Assembly (NCBI GenBank): GCA_009823395.1
Contig: CM020517.1
Span: forward strand, 15,102,001 to 15,166,000
From: Thamnaconus septentrionalis
Lineage: Eukaryota > Chordata > Actinopteri > Tetraodontiformes > Monacanthidae
Length of the DNA stretch: 64,000 bases
Direction: 5' to 3'
Both the position numbers and the translations under genes were made by a program. The notes beneath the pieces are model-generated. The model did not search any database. It saw nothing but the letters and a program-made list of their open reading frames with translations, and was not told the origin of the DNA. This document shows, piece after piece, positions 13,501 through 28,014 of this stretch. Each line of letters starts with the position of its first letter. Within the stretch, counting starts at the first letter, position 1.

Positions 13501-16500
13501 ACAGTTAGCTTTCCCTGGACACTCCATCGACATTCTCCTGCCTTGACTCGCATGACTCTACATGGTGCCAAACATTGTTAAATGAACATCTTCCCGGCAT
13601 TATCAGATTTTCTTTTTCTAGGGGAGCGCCGAAGAGCTAATAAAGGGGGAAAGTAAAAATGATTTTCAGTTCATGAAAGCTGAATGGCATGCGTTAGCAG
13701 GGTGTCGTCTGTGTAGAATGTGAGTCTCAGAAGACTGCGTCATTATTGCTGCTGCTTTTATCCCGTAAAACCAGCTAAGACTGACTTTATCTTCTATGGG
13801 TTTCCCACATTTTCTGCAAAGAGATTTGGCTGGGCCTTAATGAGTTTCTGACATATTCCTTAATAAATCAGTCTAATATATTTGTTTGTGACAATTTTGA
13901 AAATTGAATCTGGAAGCCAGACTTTAGTCTGGTAACTGACAAGAATAAAGAACAGCTTTCCTCGTGATCTCCATGCAAACGTATGCACAGAGTTGAATAT
14001 TCAAGATATTAGTTAATAATATCAGTCAACAAAAGTAATGAACGCCAAGACAGCAGCTGTCAGTATAAACACAAGTGTGTGAAGTTTTTACAGCCACCCA
14101 ACTAAATTACATTTTAAAAAAAGAAAAGTCCACCTTCAGTATTCCTGATTGTTTTTTCATGCCTCTGTGGCTTTTTTTGTTTTCAGGGAAAAGCACAGCA
14201 GAAAGCGAGTATCATGCTGCTACAAGTAGCAGCTCAAACCACCACTCGAAACCACAAAATAAACATTGGAGGAAGAAATTCAGACCCCAAGAAAGAACCG
14301 TTCCAAGTTACCTAACTGTGGCAAGGAGGAGCCTCCTTTTAATACTTGCAAAAAATATTAGCAAAAAAGAAATGGGAAGTTGCACCTTCTTATTTCTTGC
14401 AAATATCAAAACTAAGGACACATGCCAGATTTTACATGGTGCCCGCCAAAACCAGAGACTCGCAGGATATTGTTGAATGATTCAGTGTCGGTATAATGGC
14501 CGAGTTGTGTAACAAACCTCTCACATGGCACCAGAGTGAAGACAGCCCAAAAGAAAACGTGAAACCCAGGAGCTGACAAAGGGAAATGAGAGGTCTGCAG
14601 ACAAGAAAATCACCCCTAATGTTCTTAGTCTGGCTTCTCCTCGAACTAAAGTCTGCCTCAAGAAAGCCAAAAGTTTGGAACGTAAGAACTCAGGGTCAAA
14701 CCTTGCAGGGAGCCGCGCGCAAGCCACCCGAATCCAACCTTACGCAGGAGAGTTTTGGCTGAAGGTTGGTGTCATGATAAATTTACAACGTGAAAATCGA
14801 TGAATTCTGACGGACTGGCAGAACACGCCGAGAGTTTAAGAGACTTGAGGACCACCCTCTAATAGTTTTACCTGTCATCTGGTGCCTTTCCTCAAGCGAA
14901 CATCTGCTGCAGATGCAAGAGATTCAATTTGAGCGCAATTAAACTTCTAGCGAGAGTTGGACAAATGGACGTTGACTGGTTGCCATTAAGGCGAGCGAAC
15001 TGAGAAGGCCTGCTGGGAGCACGAAGCGAATGCACAGCCAGATGTTTTATGACTCGACGGCAGAGGGATTATTGGTGGGATCCAAGTTGCATAGGCCTGC
15101 GATGTATAGGAAAAGATTGATATCAGTAAGTGCACACACGGTGGACTGCGTTGGGCTGTATATCACAACAGGCAGAGTGCGACAGCCATAAGCCTCCAGC
15201 CAAATCTACAGACACTCATTGTCAACTGGACACCAGTGTCAGTATCGCAAATTAAACAAGTCAACATGACAGATTGAAATCCGTTATGTCAATCACATGA
15301 AGGCCCGCCCATCCAGCTGTGAGCCATAGAGATACATGAAGTTACAAAGCTAAGTCCTGTTGTATTGTACGCTGTAGGAGTTTGGGGTGCTCCAAGAATG
15401 TGAGTCTTTCGCAAAGACATACATTTTGGCAGGCTGATATAATAAACAACTTTTTATATTGCATGATACATATATTTTTTTTTTTGTAACTGCCCGGCTA
15501 TTGTGTGGTCTGGTTTCACTGTTGATCATGAAGTTGGACTTTATAGCGCTAAAACAAATGTTAAGCACCAGTTAATTGACCTGGCTAATTGGGACACGTA
15601 ATGTAAATGGTCAGAAGTGATTACCGTAGCAATTAGGACTGACAATTGTGTAAAAACAAAATGTTTCCATCTATATAAGTAACAGTGTGTTTTTGTGTAG
15701 GAAGCACAACAAACAAAGAGTTAACCCACTATTTCTGCAGTGGAAAATTGTGGAAGAAAAATCACAAATGTGAAAAACCCAACGGGGTGATTTTCTGATT
15801 TGCACATAATGTACAACACGACAATACATTCATGTATTACACTTGTGATTAAAACCAGACCCAACCACTTAACACAACTTATATCAGGAAGCTAAAATGT
15901 CGTGCAAATTGCAACCCACCCCCCCATGTTTGATTTATAGTACAATCATGAAGAGGTCACAAAATAGTTATAGCTCTTTCTTATGGTGGAGCTGTTTTAC
16001 GTCCACATCAACACCATGTGACTCCATAGCTGGGAGGTATGAAACCGAGAGGAGAAGAATTATTATACATCCAATTCTAGGAATAGTAATAATCTTTTCA
16101 AAAGCAAAAAGGATTTCCTTAATTGCGCTACTTTGAATAAATTACAGGGCATTAGGCTTTGTTTTGCTAATGCTGCTCACTTCTTGTCGAAACAAGGCCA
16201 ACACGAATCAGGTCTGTTTCAAATGGGGCCAGAAACAACAACAATATACGATGAAATATTGACATAGCCATCCCATAATAGCTCGCCAAATAGAGTCAAG
16301 CACAGCTGCTGCCCTCCGTTTTTCCTTCCCAGCTAAAAAAAAAAAAAAAGAAAAAAGAACAGCATTTAAGTAAGTGTATGTAAGTAAATGTAAAAGTTTT
16401 TTTTTTTATTTAATGCAATTGAATGTTTTTCAATTCTTTTCACTTCAATTCTTGAATGAATGTGATTTATAACCTTATTTGAATCAATCTCACACACAGT

Positions 16501-19500
16501 CAAATACATATTCATATAGTGCCATCTATAAATATGTTTTATATCTACATTCATGACAGCATCCGATCTTCCTGTTTCACTTTTTTGTTTGACCTTTTTT
16601 TGCCAATGCTGGACATTTTCTTGCCAAAGTAAGTGCTTCCTGAGTACACACACCCATGCTATTCAAGTGTCAACCTTAAGTGCAAAAACACCTTCAGGAC
16701 GCTGCCTGTACACACCAGGTGGCAGATGGCGTGCGCGGCTGACGGGAAGAGCGAGGGGCGGCAGAGGACGGAAGAGCGCAACTCCTCCAGTTGTCGTCCG
16801 CTTCCTCTGAAACAGCAGAGCCGCCAGCAGCAGACAGTGGCGGCGGTCATCTGCAAAATCCATCATCTGATCGGAACAGGATCGGAAAGAACCGCGACTA
16901 TCATCAGCTTGGAATGTTCCTCCATCACAAGACAAGCTTCATATCGCCTCGCGTTTTATAATCCCCTGCCCCTCTTGGTTTGGTGCAAGTCATTACTCAC
17001 GCCGCCCTGCGGGAGAGCTCAAGAGGGAGCTTGGAGGAACGACTGGTGCAATAATTTTCAGTGTTTTACAGGCACAACCTTTTTTTTTTCCAGTGACACT
17101 TTTATCATTAAATCGAGGCTGTTGGCACCCTCAATGAATACCAAAATACTTTTAAAAGGCCAAGAAAGCACACATTGAAATCTTTTTATCTTTGTTGTTC
17201 TCCACTTCTTGTTGAGGCAAGCGTGATGGATAGCATAACTCCTGTCTTCTAGCGCTTATGAACACAAGTGATCTCAAAAAGTGTGACAAGCTCATAAAAG
17301 AAAGGCCTTCATCGTTAAAAAAAAAAAAAAGACGTCATACCAGTCAGTGAGTGTTTCCCAACTTGTAGCGCACGGACAAAGAGGTTCGCCAGTAAACAGG
17401 TCGTACTTTACTCCTGACGCAGAGCGCCGTGAAACTTGGTACACATAATTTGTGGTCCCCTGAAGATATCCTAAAAATCTGGAACCCCCGTGATGTTTAC
17501 GAAAGCACAGCGGTCGAGTTTTAGTTTCCCCTTGACTTATTCTATACACAACAAAACTTAACAGCCTGAAATTTGCTGCAATTTCGGTCGGTCTCCCAGC
17601 GGAGGGATCCTTGTTTTGCTGAACTTGTGACCTTTGCCCTGGCGGCAGGCGCCCATCCATCTACTTTATGGTGCTGATCCAAAGTCTGGGTCAAGGTGGC
17701 AGCAGGGCTAAACGTTCTGCCGAGCCCAAGATCCTCAGGCGTCCCCGCGGGTATTTTGAGGCATTTCCAGGTAATCCCTCCTGTGGCTTCGGCTTCCATG
17801 CTGTGATGGCTCTCTTTACTTGGACAGGATGGAATATCTCAGCAGACAGATGTTTGAAAAGGCTCTCTAATACTCAGATGTCTGACCAACTTTATCTTGA
17901 GGTGAGGAAGCAGGTCTTTCCAGGTAACTGCTGGGGCTTTTCCACTTGCACTATGCTCAACTCGGCTTGGCTCTATTTGGTTTAGGCTTCCCAGGTGCTA
18001 TTTTAGTATACCTACACAAATGTGGCAAGGTGGAGAGGGCCTGGGCAGGCTTCAAACCCCAGATTCCCGGGTAATAGTCATGCGTGCCAACTAGTCAGCC
18101 AAAGGGACATCCCCTTGGCCAAGTAGCCAGGGCACATGATCTACTGGAGGCATAGTGACCCTCAACACTAACAAATGTTACCTCAACAGAGTGCAGGCCA
18201 CTGATTGGACAGGGGAAGATGACACAGGATGCTTCATGAATGCAATCTCCTCCTTGTTTTTATCTTTAGTGAATTAGACGAGGAAAATGGCGTACGAGGA
18301 GCAAACGTGTCTTGCGCGTGGTGGCTTGCGAAAAAAAAAAATGATCAGTTCGCCAGACAGAATGGTCTGCAATTCTGTTCTTCTGCTGATGGCCACTCAC
18401 AAGTACCAGCAGACATGAAAACAATGCAGAGAGAGAAGTTGAAAAAAATGCAAAAAGTGAACATACAATATTCGCCATCGGTCTGCCTTGCTGTGACGGC
18501 TCTGCCCACGTTGAGCTGGTACTCGACTGTCACGGAAAACGACTGAAGAAGGAGAATAGTAGAGCCGGGGCGAAGTGAGCAGTGCTGAAAGTGTGTGATG
18601 GAAAAGCTTCTCATCCGATGTCTGTCAGCGAACTCGGCAGACATTTCTTCCATACATTCATTCTTCTCATCACACGTCAGGTCCCTACACGAAGACAGTG
18701 GATGGATGCCGATGGAAGACCTCATCTGGGTTTCTTTCCTGTGTTCTATTTTATTTCCACCCGTCATATGAATCCACTCAATGTCAAGCCAATACGTCAA
18801 AGCAAATTAAGTCGGATGCCATTAGACAGTCCGGAGATTTAAGGGCCACTGGACGATCAACCGCTTCCTCTTTTGGAACCTCTACAAGTAGTCCATTTGT
18901 GCGTTCGACATCTGTGGACGCTGCGCACTCCAATAAATCTGCCAATTTGCCACAACTCTCCCATTTTCTGTTTGAAAGGTTTTTGACGGATCGTTTTGAA
19001 GACTGCTCATGAAAGCCAAGGCGGCAACTGTTTGTTGCTGCCTTGCAGCCATTCTGAAAGGGAGTTGAAACCACAAACTCTCGATGCTCCGTTCCAACAG
19101 TTTAATCGTGTGTTCAATCATAATCAACACCAAAAGAAAAAAATAATTGGGCGTTGCTCTGCCAAAACAAAACTGCCTGAGGATCAAGCGAGCGCAGAGG
19201 TGTTAAGATTTTAAGATTTGAAAGCACATGTGAACGTCTAAACAAGCGTGCACGAACAAAGGGAAAGTTTTATTGATCGCAAAAAAGATAGTATCTTCAC
19301 TGTGTGAAGTGGTTTGAAAGGCTGTTGTGATAGATTAGATGCTATCAGCTGTGGCTTCCTCACGCCATCTCTATAGATTGGAGGTCGACGACTAAAGTCA
19401 GTGTTAATCCAAGGGCCTTAAAAACTTGTGTGCAATGTTGTTACGATCAAAGCCAGTTTGGACCACAAAACACACAAACGTAAAGCGTGTAAAAAAAAAA

Positions 19501-20000
19501 AAAGAAGCTTTTTGTTCACAGCGATGCGAATCTTGATGAAAAAAAAAATGAGAACGGCAGCTGCGATCCCAACTCAGCTGCCTGTTGCCTAAACAAGAAG
19601 ACTAACAACACATTTCTGGCGTCGGGGTGCTTTACAAATAGTGCGCTCCTTACCCAAGTTTCCTCTCACTAAATAAAGAATGAATGAATGAAAATGCAAC
19701 GCAAACCGACACATAATTCCAGGCAACCTCTCTTTTTTCCTTTTTCGGCCTTTCCCAGAACAGGCCCTTCAATGTCTCTCGCTAACATTCTCAGACACCT
19801 CTGGGAGCTGAGTCACGGAGACTCTCTCTCCGCTGGGGGCTCTCCGGTCAGTGGGATGGCTGCTCTGCCAGCTGCTGTGGTCTCGAGGGGCCAACAGAGA
19901 GGGTTTTTTTTTTCCCACTGCAAGGAAACGATGACACAGTATCACAGTGACCCCGATGAGTTGTTTCTTCCTGACGGCACAGCCCCCCCACGCAAAACAC
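10501..20000. other. Intergenic, no gene recognised
   Basis: No convincing coding exon or RNA gene is seen. A short TTGAC repeat behind AATAAAAT near 10,565 and a GAAT repeat behind AATAAA near 19,675 look like retroposon tails, without a recognisable body. A block at 14,880-15,010 and one at 15,570-15,670, with several TAAT/ATTA cores, have the look of conserved non-coding DNA. That is impression only. Confidence 0.5.
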
Positions 20001-23000
20001 ATCTCCCACGGCATTACACACGCACACAGGCATCTTTGTGAAGATGAAAATCATTGTCCTATTACGTCACACAAAGCCAAGAGTGTGGACGACTGAAGAA
20101 CGTGCTGACGTCAGGGGTCACCCCTTCCCTCAGCCAGAAACCAGGAGGACTTCAAGGCACATTGCTGAGCTGTGACTGCGCCTTGTTTGGTAGATAAAGT
20201 CCTTCTAACGTCCAAGGAGGATTTTCAATTGGTTCTTTTATTTCGTTGATGCATTCCAATATTTGGTTACGTGCCACTTTAATCACAGAGGCATCTTCAG
20301 TGCAAGCGAGCAAAACCAAACATGTTGGACGATGTTGAAAGGTTAGCTTTGACTTTAATATTGTTGAAACCTGTTGACTTGTACAGTACTTCATTATCTG
20401 AAAGGTAAATGGGCTGACAGAAAATATGTTGTTTAAAAAAAGACAGATCCCTCAAGCGATAGAAGACCTTTTCCATCAAGGGATGCATGGATGCGTTTTA
20501 TGTGATGTTTAAATTTGGATGGTGTGTATGAGTATGTTGGGCAATCTATTTTTAAACGGTTAATGTCTTAAGACATTAGAGTTCGGGCAGTCAAAACAGC
20601 CAAAAACATTGGAAATTGAAATATTTTTTTTCCCCCACTGTGGTTTCTTCCATCATCATGACAGCAAATCTCACTCTACACTGTCTCGATCCTTATTTCT
20701 AGTCAATTTCTAGGACATGGACATTGAACAATGTGGTTCAATTCATGAGACTGAGTTGTAGACAACTGGAATTTTTCTTTAGCCTTTCATCCGAAAGGCT
20801 TTTACCAGTTTCCTCCCAATTTGTTGGCGAACTGAAATTCCAAAATCAAAATGCTTATTTGGACACCCACAGTCCCAGCCACAATCCACAAATTTGCAGA
20901 TTCAATGACTTTGGCAGCTCAAAACTTCCCGTACATGCGAACATGTGTGTGTGTGTGTGTGGTCTTTGATCACCAGTTGCAACAGCCGAGTGATGGTCAG
21001 CAGCCCAAAAATAGTTATTTTGGTGGGAAAGAAAGCCTTTTATGACACTCTGAAGGACATTTAGCAATAGATAATGGATGTGTGCACTGCCACAGGACTG
21101 CGTTTTGGGGCATCTGAAAATACTTAAAACAACAATAAAACCTTCTGGGAATTCTATCATCCATTCGACGAGTCCAACTTGCAATTCAAAATCATTGAAT
21201 TTGCCACATCAGAAGACAGTTTGCCTGATATTAACAGAAACATGTTCAATGTGGGAAATCCATACCAGTCAAAACCAACTGGGACCTGCAGGGGGGGCCA
21301 TGTTGGATTCTGCATGAAAGCCCTTGTGAATTTTCTTAATCGCAGTATAACCATCAAGTCAATTTTTGCCGGCCGACTTGTTTATCACCCTGATAAACGT
21401 CACCTTGCTGTTTGCTCAACTGCTCTTTCCTGCATCTAATCTCCGCGGCGTTGTTTACAGTAAACGAACGACTGCAAAAACACACACGAGCCTCCACCTA
21501 ATTAACTTGGGAAACAGATATTTTGCGTGAAATAAACTTTCACAAAGCGTCACTTGGAGCCCAGACTTTCCTAGGAATCACTTGCTTGTTTTTACGATCG
21601 GCGGCAACCAAATGGATGCAAGATGACTCGGATGACATCTTCCCGCAAAGTCAACCACACTTTATTCCAGACTCACGCTACATCATGCCGACGTGCAGCT
21701 GTGGTGGACTGTCTGATGTCCTGAGTGAGAAACGCTAACCAGAGGCACCGGCGCAGGATGCTCGAGTTCTGCATCATTTGGCTCATAACGCTTCAAACCT
21801 TACTTCACTATAAAAAGAAAAAAAACACTGAAAGATGAGGCAGATGTTAAAGGAAGGGGTGGGTGTCTCTTTTTCCAATAAAACATTTCACAGCTGTCCG
21901 AGAGCATTTGAAGCACTATATACATGCCAATTCATTCAATAGCAGTCGGAAAAAGCCTGCCAGGCAATGCACCGTCAACAAAGACACACAGCAACTCCCT
22001 CGATGCCTTCGAGGTCGTGTGAGGATCGATTTTTAACATCGCCATGTGCCCGCTCGCGACCGCTTCGCACGATTCAGGCGTATCTGGTGGATGAGCTTCA
22101 CCTCATTAGCCCTCGAGTCGCAGCAACAGAGCATCCGAGACCACCCTCGTCTCTCAACAACAACACCATCAAAGCTCACGCCGCCACGAGAGCAGACATT
22201 AAACAAACACCGGCCACAACCTTTTGCGGGGTGGGCAGATGAATCAAAACAAATGGACGGCCTCCAATCAGTGATCTCCACATCTGCTCTCTCTCCATGT
22301 GCCGCTTCCCGCAACGGAGATCAGAGCTCTGGACCGAGTGCAGGGGAGGGCGGCACTCGCAGAATCTCCAGGCTACGAAAATAGATCGATTTCCTGAAGA
22401 TGAATCACAATTAAATTTCTTGTTCTTGTTGTAGCCACATTGGATCAGATACAACTTGAGGTCATTTTCACTAAATAATGAATAACTAACAAAGGAAATG
22501 ATTTTCCTGTTCAAGAACGATACAATTTCTAGGTTTTCAGTCCAGAGACCTTGAAAGCCTGGTGATGCTGATGATATATTGCTACTATGGGAGAAAAGCT
22601 CCACCTGCATCATCCAGGCTTCCAATCCAACACGTAATCTCCGAGGAATTCACAAAAGGACAACAAATCAGTGGTTCCAGCTGACTAAAGTGCCTCTCAT
22701 GCAGTCGAACTCAACAGCTATTGCACCAGATTAACAAGAAATACTGCTTTCAATGTGAAACATGCACCGTTACGAGCAGTCACGTTGCTTTTTTTGATTC
22801 GCATCATTTCAAATGTTGCAACCAGACAACATGGGTGGGGGAGGGTGGTGGTGGGGGGGGCTAGCGTGAGACATGCAACGAAACGTGAGCCGAGCGCCGA
22901 GGAGCTGCAGTCCGCTCGGCACCGCCAAACTGAACATTGCTCTGTTCTGTGGAAAACTACTCACGTCGTGTGCAGCCTAAAGTGCAAACGTGGTTGGAAA

Positions 23001-26000
23001 TTTGGACCTTATTAAAACATTCTGAGGCTGTTTGGGCACACTGTAAACACAGTAGTGGCTCTTCTTGCATTTGTGCTTGCAGTTTCAACTGGGTCTCAGC
23101 GGCGTTTTGACCCGACACCCCCACCCCTTGACCCCAAACCCACCCTCTCTCTGCACAAACACACAGTCACCCCTCTCTCTCTGCACACTCACAAGAACGA
23201 CCTTGAGTGTCAGGACGAGCACAGGCGCTCCCACAGGTCACCAGTGTTTGCATTGCAGCGGATTCGTCACTGAATTACAGGAACAATTTAAGCCTGGGCC
23301 GCATTCCCACCCACTTTTCTCTGCTTGATTTCCTGTCACTCCACGGTTGTCTGTCAAATCGAGGCAAAAAAAACAAAAAAAAACAAACACTTCCAGTCAT
23401 TTCCAAACACTTGCCAATTCCAGGCTGCGCTCGTCAATCCACAAAGCACATGCATCAAATTGCTGACGTGACAAACAAACAAACGTTGACACCGCGTCTG
23501 TTGAAGCACACAAACGTCTTACCTCATCTTACCGCACACGCCGTGATTGAGCGCGACAGCTCGTTCTTGAAAATAGCCTCGGAGCGGCGTCAGCCATCCA
23601 GGTCAACGCCATGCCAAGAGCTCCGAGTGCAAACCAAGTGGACTTGTCTCTGGGTTTTTTTTTCTCATGTTCCTGGGGATGTCTCCAAGGCGAAAGTGCT
23701 CTTCAGCTGCAGCACAGGTGTGACTCATTTGTGAGTGGTTGCCTCACAGTGTGGGTCATCAGGCTCACAAGGTTCAGGTGTGTTCCTCTCAACAACAACA
23801 AAAAAGGTGTTTCCTTTTTATGAAGTGAGACAAGGCAGGTTACTCCTTTTAATGCTCACTCTCTGTGTCAGGGAGTGAGGATGAGTCTCATCAAAACACA
23901 TCAAGGGAAACAAAAAAAATAATAATATTTGCCTCCTTGATGAGAAGTTTGGCTGACTTTGGGACAAGCACACCAGAATTGTAAATTCCTGCAATGCACC
24001 ACTGCACTGCAAACAAGCAGCGAGCAACCTTGTTTATTCTGGTCACTGTCATTGAAAAAATAAATGGCATCTCCAGTGTTTCCAGTGAAATACAACAGTT
24101 CTATATGATTTGCAGCAGTGACTCCTGAAGGGAAAAGAACAGGAAGAAGAAGAACAGCAGAACTTATTTGGCTGGTGGCTCAACTCTTCTAACTGAAGCT
24201 CTGTCTTTGGAGAATAAATCTGACAGGCACTGCAAAGCGTCCAGTCCGCAAAAAGTTTGTCAACAGCCAGACAGCAAAAAAAAAAAACATAAATAAACAT
24301 AAAACAGGTCCATGATGCCTCGGACCTGCTGACGTCATGTTGTGGCTATTTGAGTACGTGTCACCAGTTTGGGCATTCGTGTCAGGTGTTGAAGGCAAAC
24401 TGGAGCTACGCTGTGTGTTGTCAAAATTAATTTGCATTTGCAGCAGTCTGGAGGTATTTCCAGGCAACTGACAAACTGAACAAATTAGAGATGAAAGAGC
24501 ATTTAAGCCAGAACAACAAGTCTGGTAAAACTCTGCTCTAATAGTCAAAATAATATCTATCTATAAATGTCTTCCCTTTCACTTGTTTACATAGGCAAAG
24601 AGACTTGGTGGTCTGTTTTTAAAGAGAGATGCATACATCAACCTGGACTGAATTACAGTAAGAGGAGTTTAAAGTGGTTTACGCACATGCGTAGTAACTT
24701 ATTTCATGTTCTGACATTTTGTTGAAAGACACGTCTTCAAACAAGGGCGCAAGCTCCTTGTAAGGAGTAACTCACATGTGACGCATCTTTTTTTTTTTTT
24801 TTTCCAAGATCGTCTGGGGGGGGGAAATGTTGTGTCTTCTCTTTGACAAAAAAAGTGTGGGAGTTGCACTTGCTGTTGCTTTTGGCATGTCCGTCTGTGG
24901 AAATGTACAGTCCCTGCGGAGGAAGAAGCCTCCACTAACCCACTGCCCCCCCCGACTCCCTTTAAGTTCAAAGAGACTTCATCACTTCCTCAGGTTTTGG
25001 TTGGAAAAACAAAAAATCGTAGCTTGTCTGTCCTGTTGATTGACCACATCAGCTGCAAACATTCCCATACATTTCCACTTCCACTGTAAAATCAAATGAA
25101 AGGCAAACAGAGGGTCCAAACATGAAAGCGTGGCGCAGGAAATCCCAAAGTAACCCCCATCTCTGTTGCAGCCGTCAAAGGATTCCGCAGAGGCATCCAA
25201 AATGAGAAATTGTTTAGTAGCATTTTCTTGGAAGGTTTCGGTCCCATAAACGGGCTGATCCATGATTGGAAGCTGGTCCAGCAGCCAGAGGGACTCTACA
25301 GCTGGAGCGCTCTGGAACAAAGGGATTAACAGAAACAGATTCCTGGCGATGGGAGAAAACCAGTTCATTAGAGCCATTGTATTAGCAGTCATCTATAAAT
25401 CCATTCGTCATCCTCTTGGGCTGGGCTCGCTGCGAGCCACACAAGTCGGCTTGTGTAGACACATGTCCTGCGGGTAACATTGTGTTGCCGTTTCCAAATC
25501 ATTTTCGCAATAATCACTCATTTGGAGAACATGCTTTGCCTTTCTTGCTAAGATGAAGAGGAGTTGATTCAGATATTGCTTGAGACTGCCCACGTAACCA
25601 GCTTCACCTCCAGCCTGTAGGGAAGGGTAGGACTATATCTAAATAGTGCAGTCACAGCACCAAACACTTCCCAGGTGCAATGATTGTCCCTGTCCATCGA
25701 TGGAACGTCTTGATGCTGCTGCTTTCCTTTTCTTCTGCTCTAATGTTGGTACATGAGGGCTCCTTACATCTGCAAGCTAGATCAGTTTTTTTGTTTTGGG
25801 GTTTTTCATTTTAACCAAAACTGGTTTTGACTGCTATGTTTTCTCCCAAATGCCGTAATACTTTTCCTTCGGTGAAACAAATTGAGCCTGACTGCTCCCA
25901 ACATGGCTTGAATGTAGCAGTTTATATACCTGGACAAAGAACTGTTGTGATCGTTTTTAATGGAAAAAAAAAAATTGATTTTCATCACATCACTTCTGAT

Positions 26001-27650
26001 TCTGATTCTCTGAAAGCAACTCCCACCCAGAGTGCAAATAGTTTCACAGCTACACTCATCTATCTAGTTCAGCGTCAACTCAGGGTAACATTCCCCAATG
26101 ACATGAAATCATTTTCAACAGGAATTCACTTTAAAAAAAAAAAGGACAGAACTTGATAAATGCGGTGAAATAAAAAGGGAGCAGACTAAAGAAATGATGA
26201 TGCTGTGCAGAGTCTGTGATAAATCACCTCGTGTGTGTTCTGTTTCCTGTATAAACTGTCTGTATTTTGACTGTCGGCACTGTGATCACATAACACTCCT
26301 GGCATCGCCGAGTTCATTGCTAGCGTGCACGAACAGTCAATCCCAGTGACTCTGAAGGTGGGATGGCACTCACTCCACCATCCGAGTGTTCCGGGAAAAG
26401 ATTTTGTGAAGTCGCATCACCCAGGTTAGTGACAACACCCCGAGCAACTACTGTTCAGGCCCCGGACTGCCTTGTTTTTGTCCTCTTCTAGATGTGAGAA
26501 AGGTAGAACAGCGGTTTTCAGAAGCTCAGCATGTTTCTGGAGGCTGCAGATGGACCGATAAATCTGCAGTTTACTGGAGATCCAGCAGATTTTGCTATTA
26601 TTGTTAAGGATGCACCACTGGAGTCTAAAATCAAATAGATAAGAGACCTTGACGAGCCACAAAATAACTCCCAAGCGCTGATGTTTTTAACGATAAATCA
26701 GGTTATTATCGCTAATGTTCAGTCCAGTGGTTTTGGGAAATGGCTCTTAACCGTACACCGCACACTGTCGCTGTTGGCTTTTTCCTTCCACTGTCTCCAA
26801 TGTATGACAACGCACCTGCTAAAATAAACCATCATGTTCCCTTCACATCTGGTCCGGCCTAAGCGCTCAGAGAGCGAAACGTTTCTGCAGACTCGTCTAC
26901 ATCGCCATAAAATCTATTTCAGGTGCCAAGAGTCGCCCCGAGACACCTCGCGCATCGCTGTTGACCTTTCAGAGAAAAATATTGACAAGTGGAAAAAAGA
27001 TGGAAAAAAAACTCTGCATTCTGCACTGTGGGAGAAATCTTTCGTCTTTTGGCTTTTTGGCCCTCGATGTTCCCGACCCCTCCGATCCCCTGTCGTTATC
27101 TCTGGCACCACTTCAGAGCTGCTCCTCAGGCGGACTTTCCACTTTCCCTTCTCATCCCAAGAAAAAAATAAAAATATCCCATCATTACCACTAATTTTAC
27201 CGTTTTTCGATATGCGTAACGGGCGGAAACGTGTCAGTTTTTCCAGAGCTGCTTCATCCCTCGTTCCTTTTTGACATGCGAGACCGTTTAAAAACCTGAA
27301 GGGATGGAATCCAGCTGAGCGCGCGAAGGTCACGGCGTGTGCACCAGAGGCAGAGCGCTCCAGAAATGTGGGCTGTTTGTTTTCATACTTTTAGCGCCGT
27401 GATGAACTGACATCCTGGACCGTGCAAATTAGCTCTCGCTGTCCAACACAAGCCACGCTTCCAATATCAAAGCGCGAGTGTTAAATTTATAACAACGCGA
27501 TGTTGTCGCTCTTGTTTGAAGAAAGCAGTCGAGGGCCTGAGCCTCCAATTAATCACCAGTGGCTGCGAGCCCAGCGGCCAGGCTTGCGCGCATAACTTGG
27601 AGCAGCGAGCCTAGCGCGGCGCCCAGCGGAAAGCAACACCAGGGAGGCGG
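20001..27650. other. Intergenic region downstream of col12a1, no gene recognised
   Basis: No coding gene is recognised. TGACGTCA-like CRE half or full sites occur near 20,107 and 24,331. GC- and CpG-richer blocks lie at about 21,970-22,330 and 26,830-27,640; the latter abuts the proposed col12a1 polyadenylation site. Confidence 0.5.
20944..20961. repeat. TG dinucleotide repeat
   Basis: Nine TG units in the intergenic part of the window. Confidence 0.95.
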
Positions 27651-27667
27651 CTTACATTTTCAGTAGT

Positions 27668-27673
27668 TTTATT
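27668..27673 (-). terminator. Polyadenylation signal AATAAA for col12a1
   Basis: TTTATT on the plus strand reads AATAAA on the coding strand. A plausible cleavage zone follows within 10-25 bases, then a GU-rich stretch (TGGTGTTG) about 35 bases downstream. The base composition changes to GC-rich sequence immediately beyond. Other AATAAA matches exist in the candidate 3'UTR, so this is the distal site. Confidence 0.55.
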
Positions 27674-28000
27674 GAAAAATGCCTCTTCTGTTTCAGAAAT
27701 AAATAAGAAAATAAGGGTCTGTGGAATTCACAAAAATGTGCAGTTACAACATGAGAAAAGCAAATTCTATGCCTGGAATCCTGCGGCCAAATACAAACTG
27801 CATAGACAGAAAAACAAACAACTATATTCTGACTTCCTCAGTAAATATACAACACAAACATGCAATTCCACCTTTTGGTAACAAAACATCAAAATTTAGA
27901 GAAAAAAAAAATATGTTTGGACTGTTACAATAAGTCAGATTATGATTTGGTTTACACAAAACTTTGGCAATAACAAATCCAAGCAAGTGTCTTTGTGTAT

Positions 28001-28014
28001 GTGTGTGTGTGTGT
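28001..28014. repeat. GT dinucleotide repeat in proposed 3'UTR
   Basis: Seven perfect GT units, part of a slightly longer imperfect TG run from about 27,995; they lie within the proposed col12a1 3'UTR. Confidence 0.9.

Noticed and set aside
16633..17178. Plus-strand open frame of 181 codons
   Set aside because: No domain, signal peptide or family resemblance; the composition looks like random translation of non-coding DNA.
18040..18150. Segment with short inverted words, considered as a tRNA
   Set aside because: No A-box or B-box consensus and no cloverleaf with a 7-bp acceptor stem.
22033..22625. Open frames on both strands in a GC-rich block
   Set aside because: No recognised motif and no splice-site framework; kept only as a CpG-richer intergenic block.
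26834..27333. Overlapping long open frames on both strands (about 140 codons each)
   Set aside because: Neither shows a recognisable domain. Overlapping open frames on opposite strands in a GC-richer block are expected by chance.
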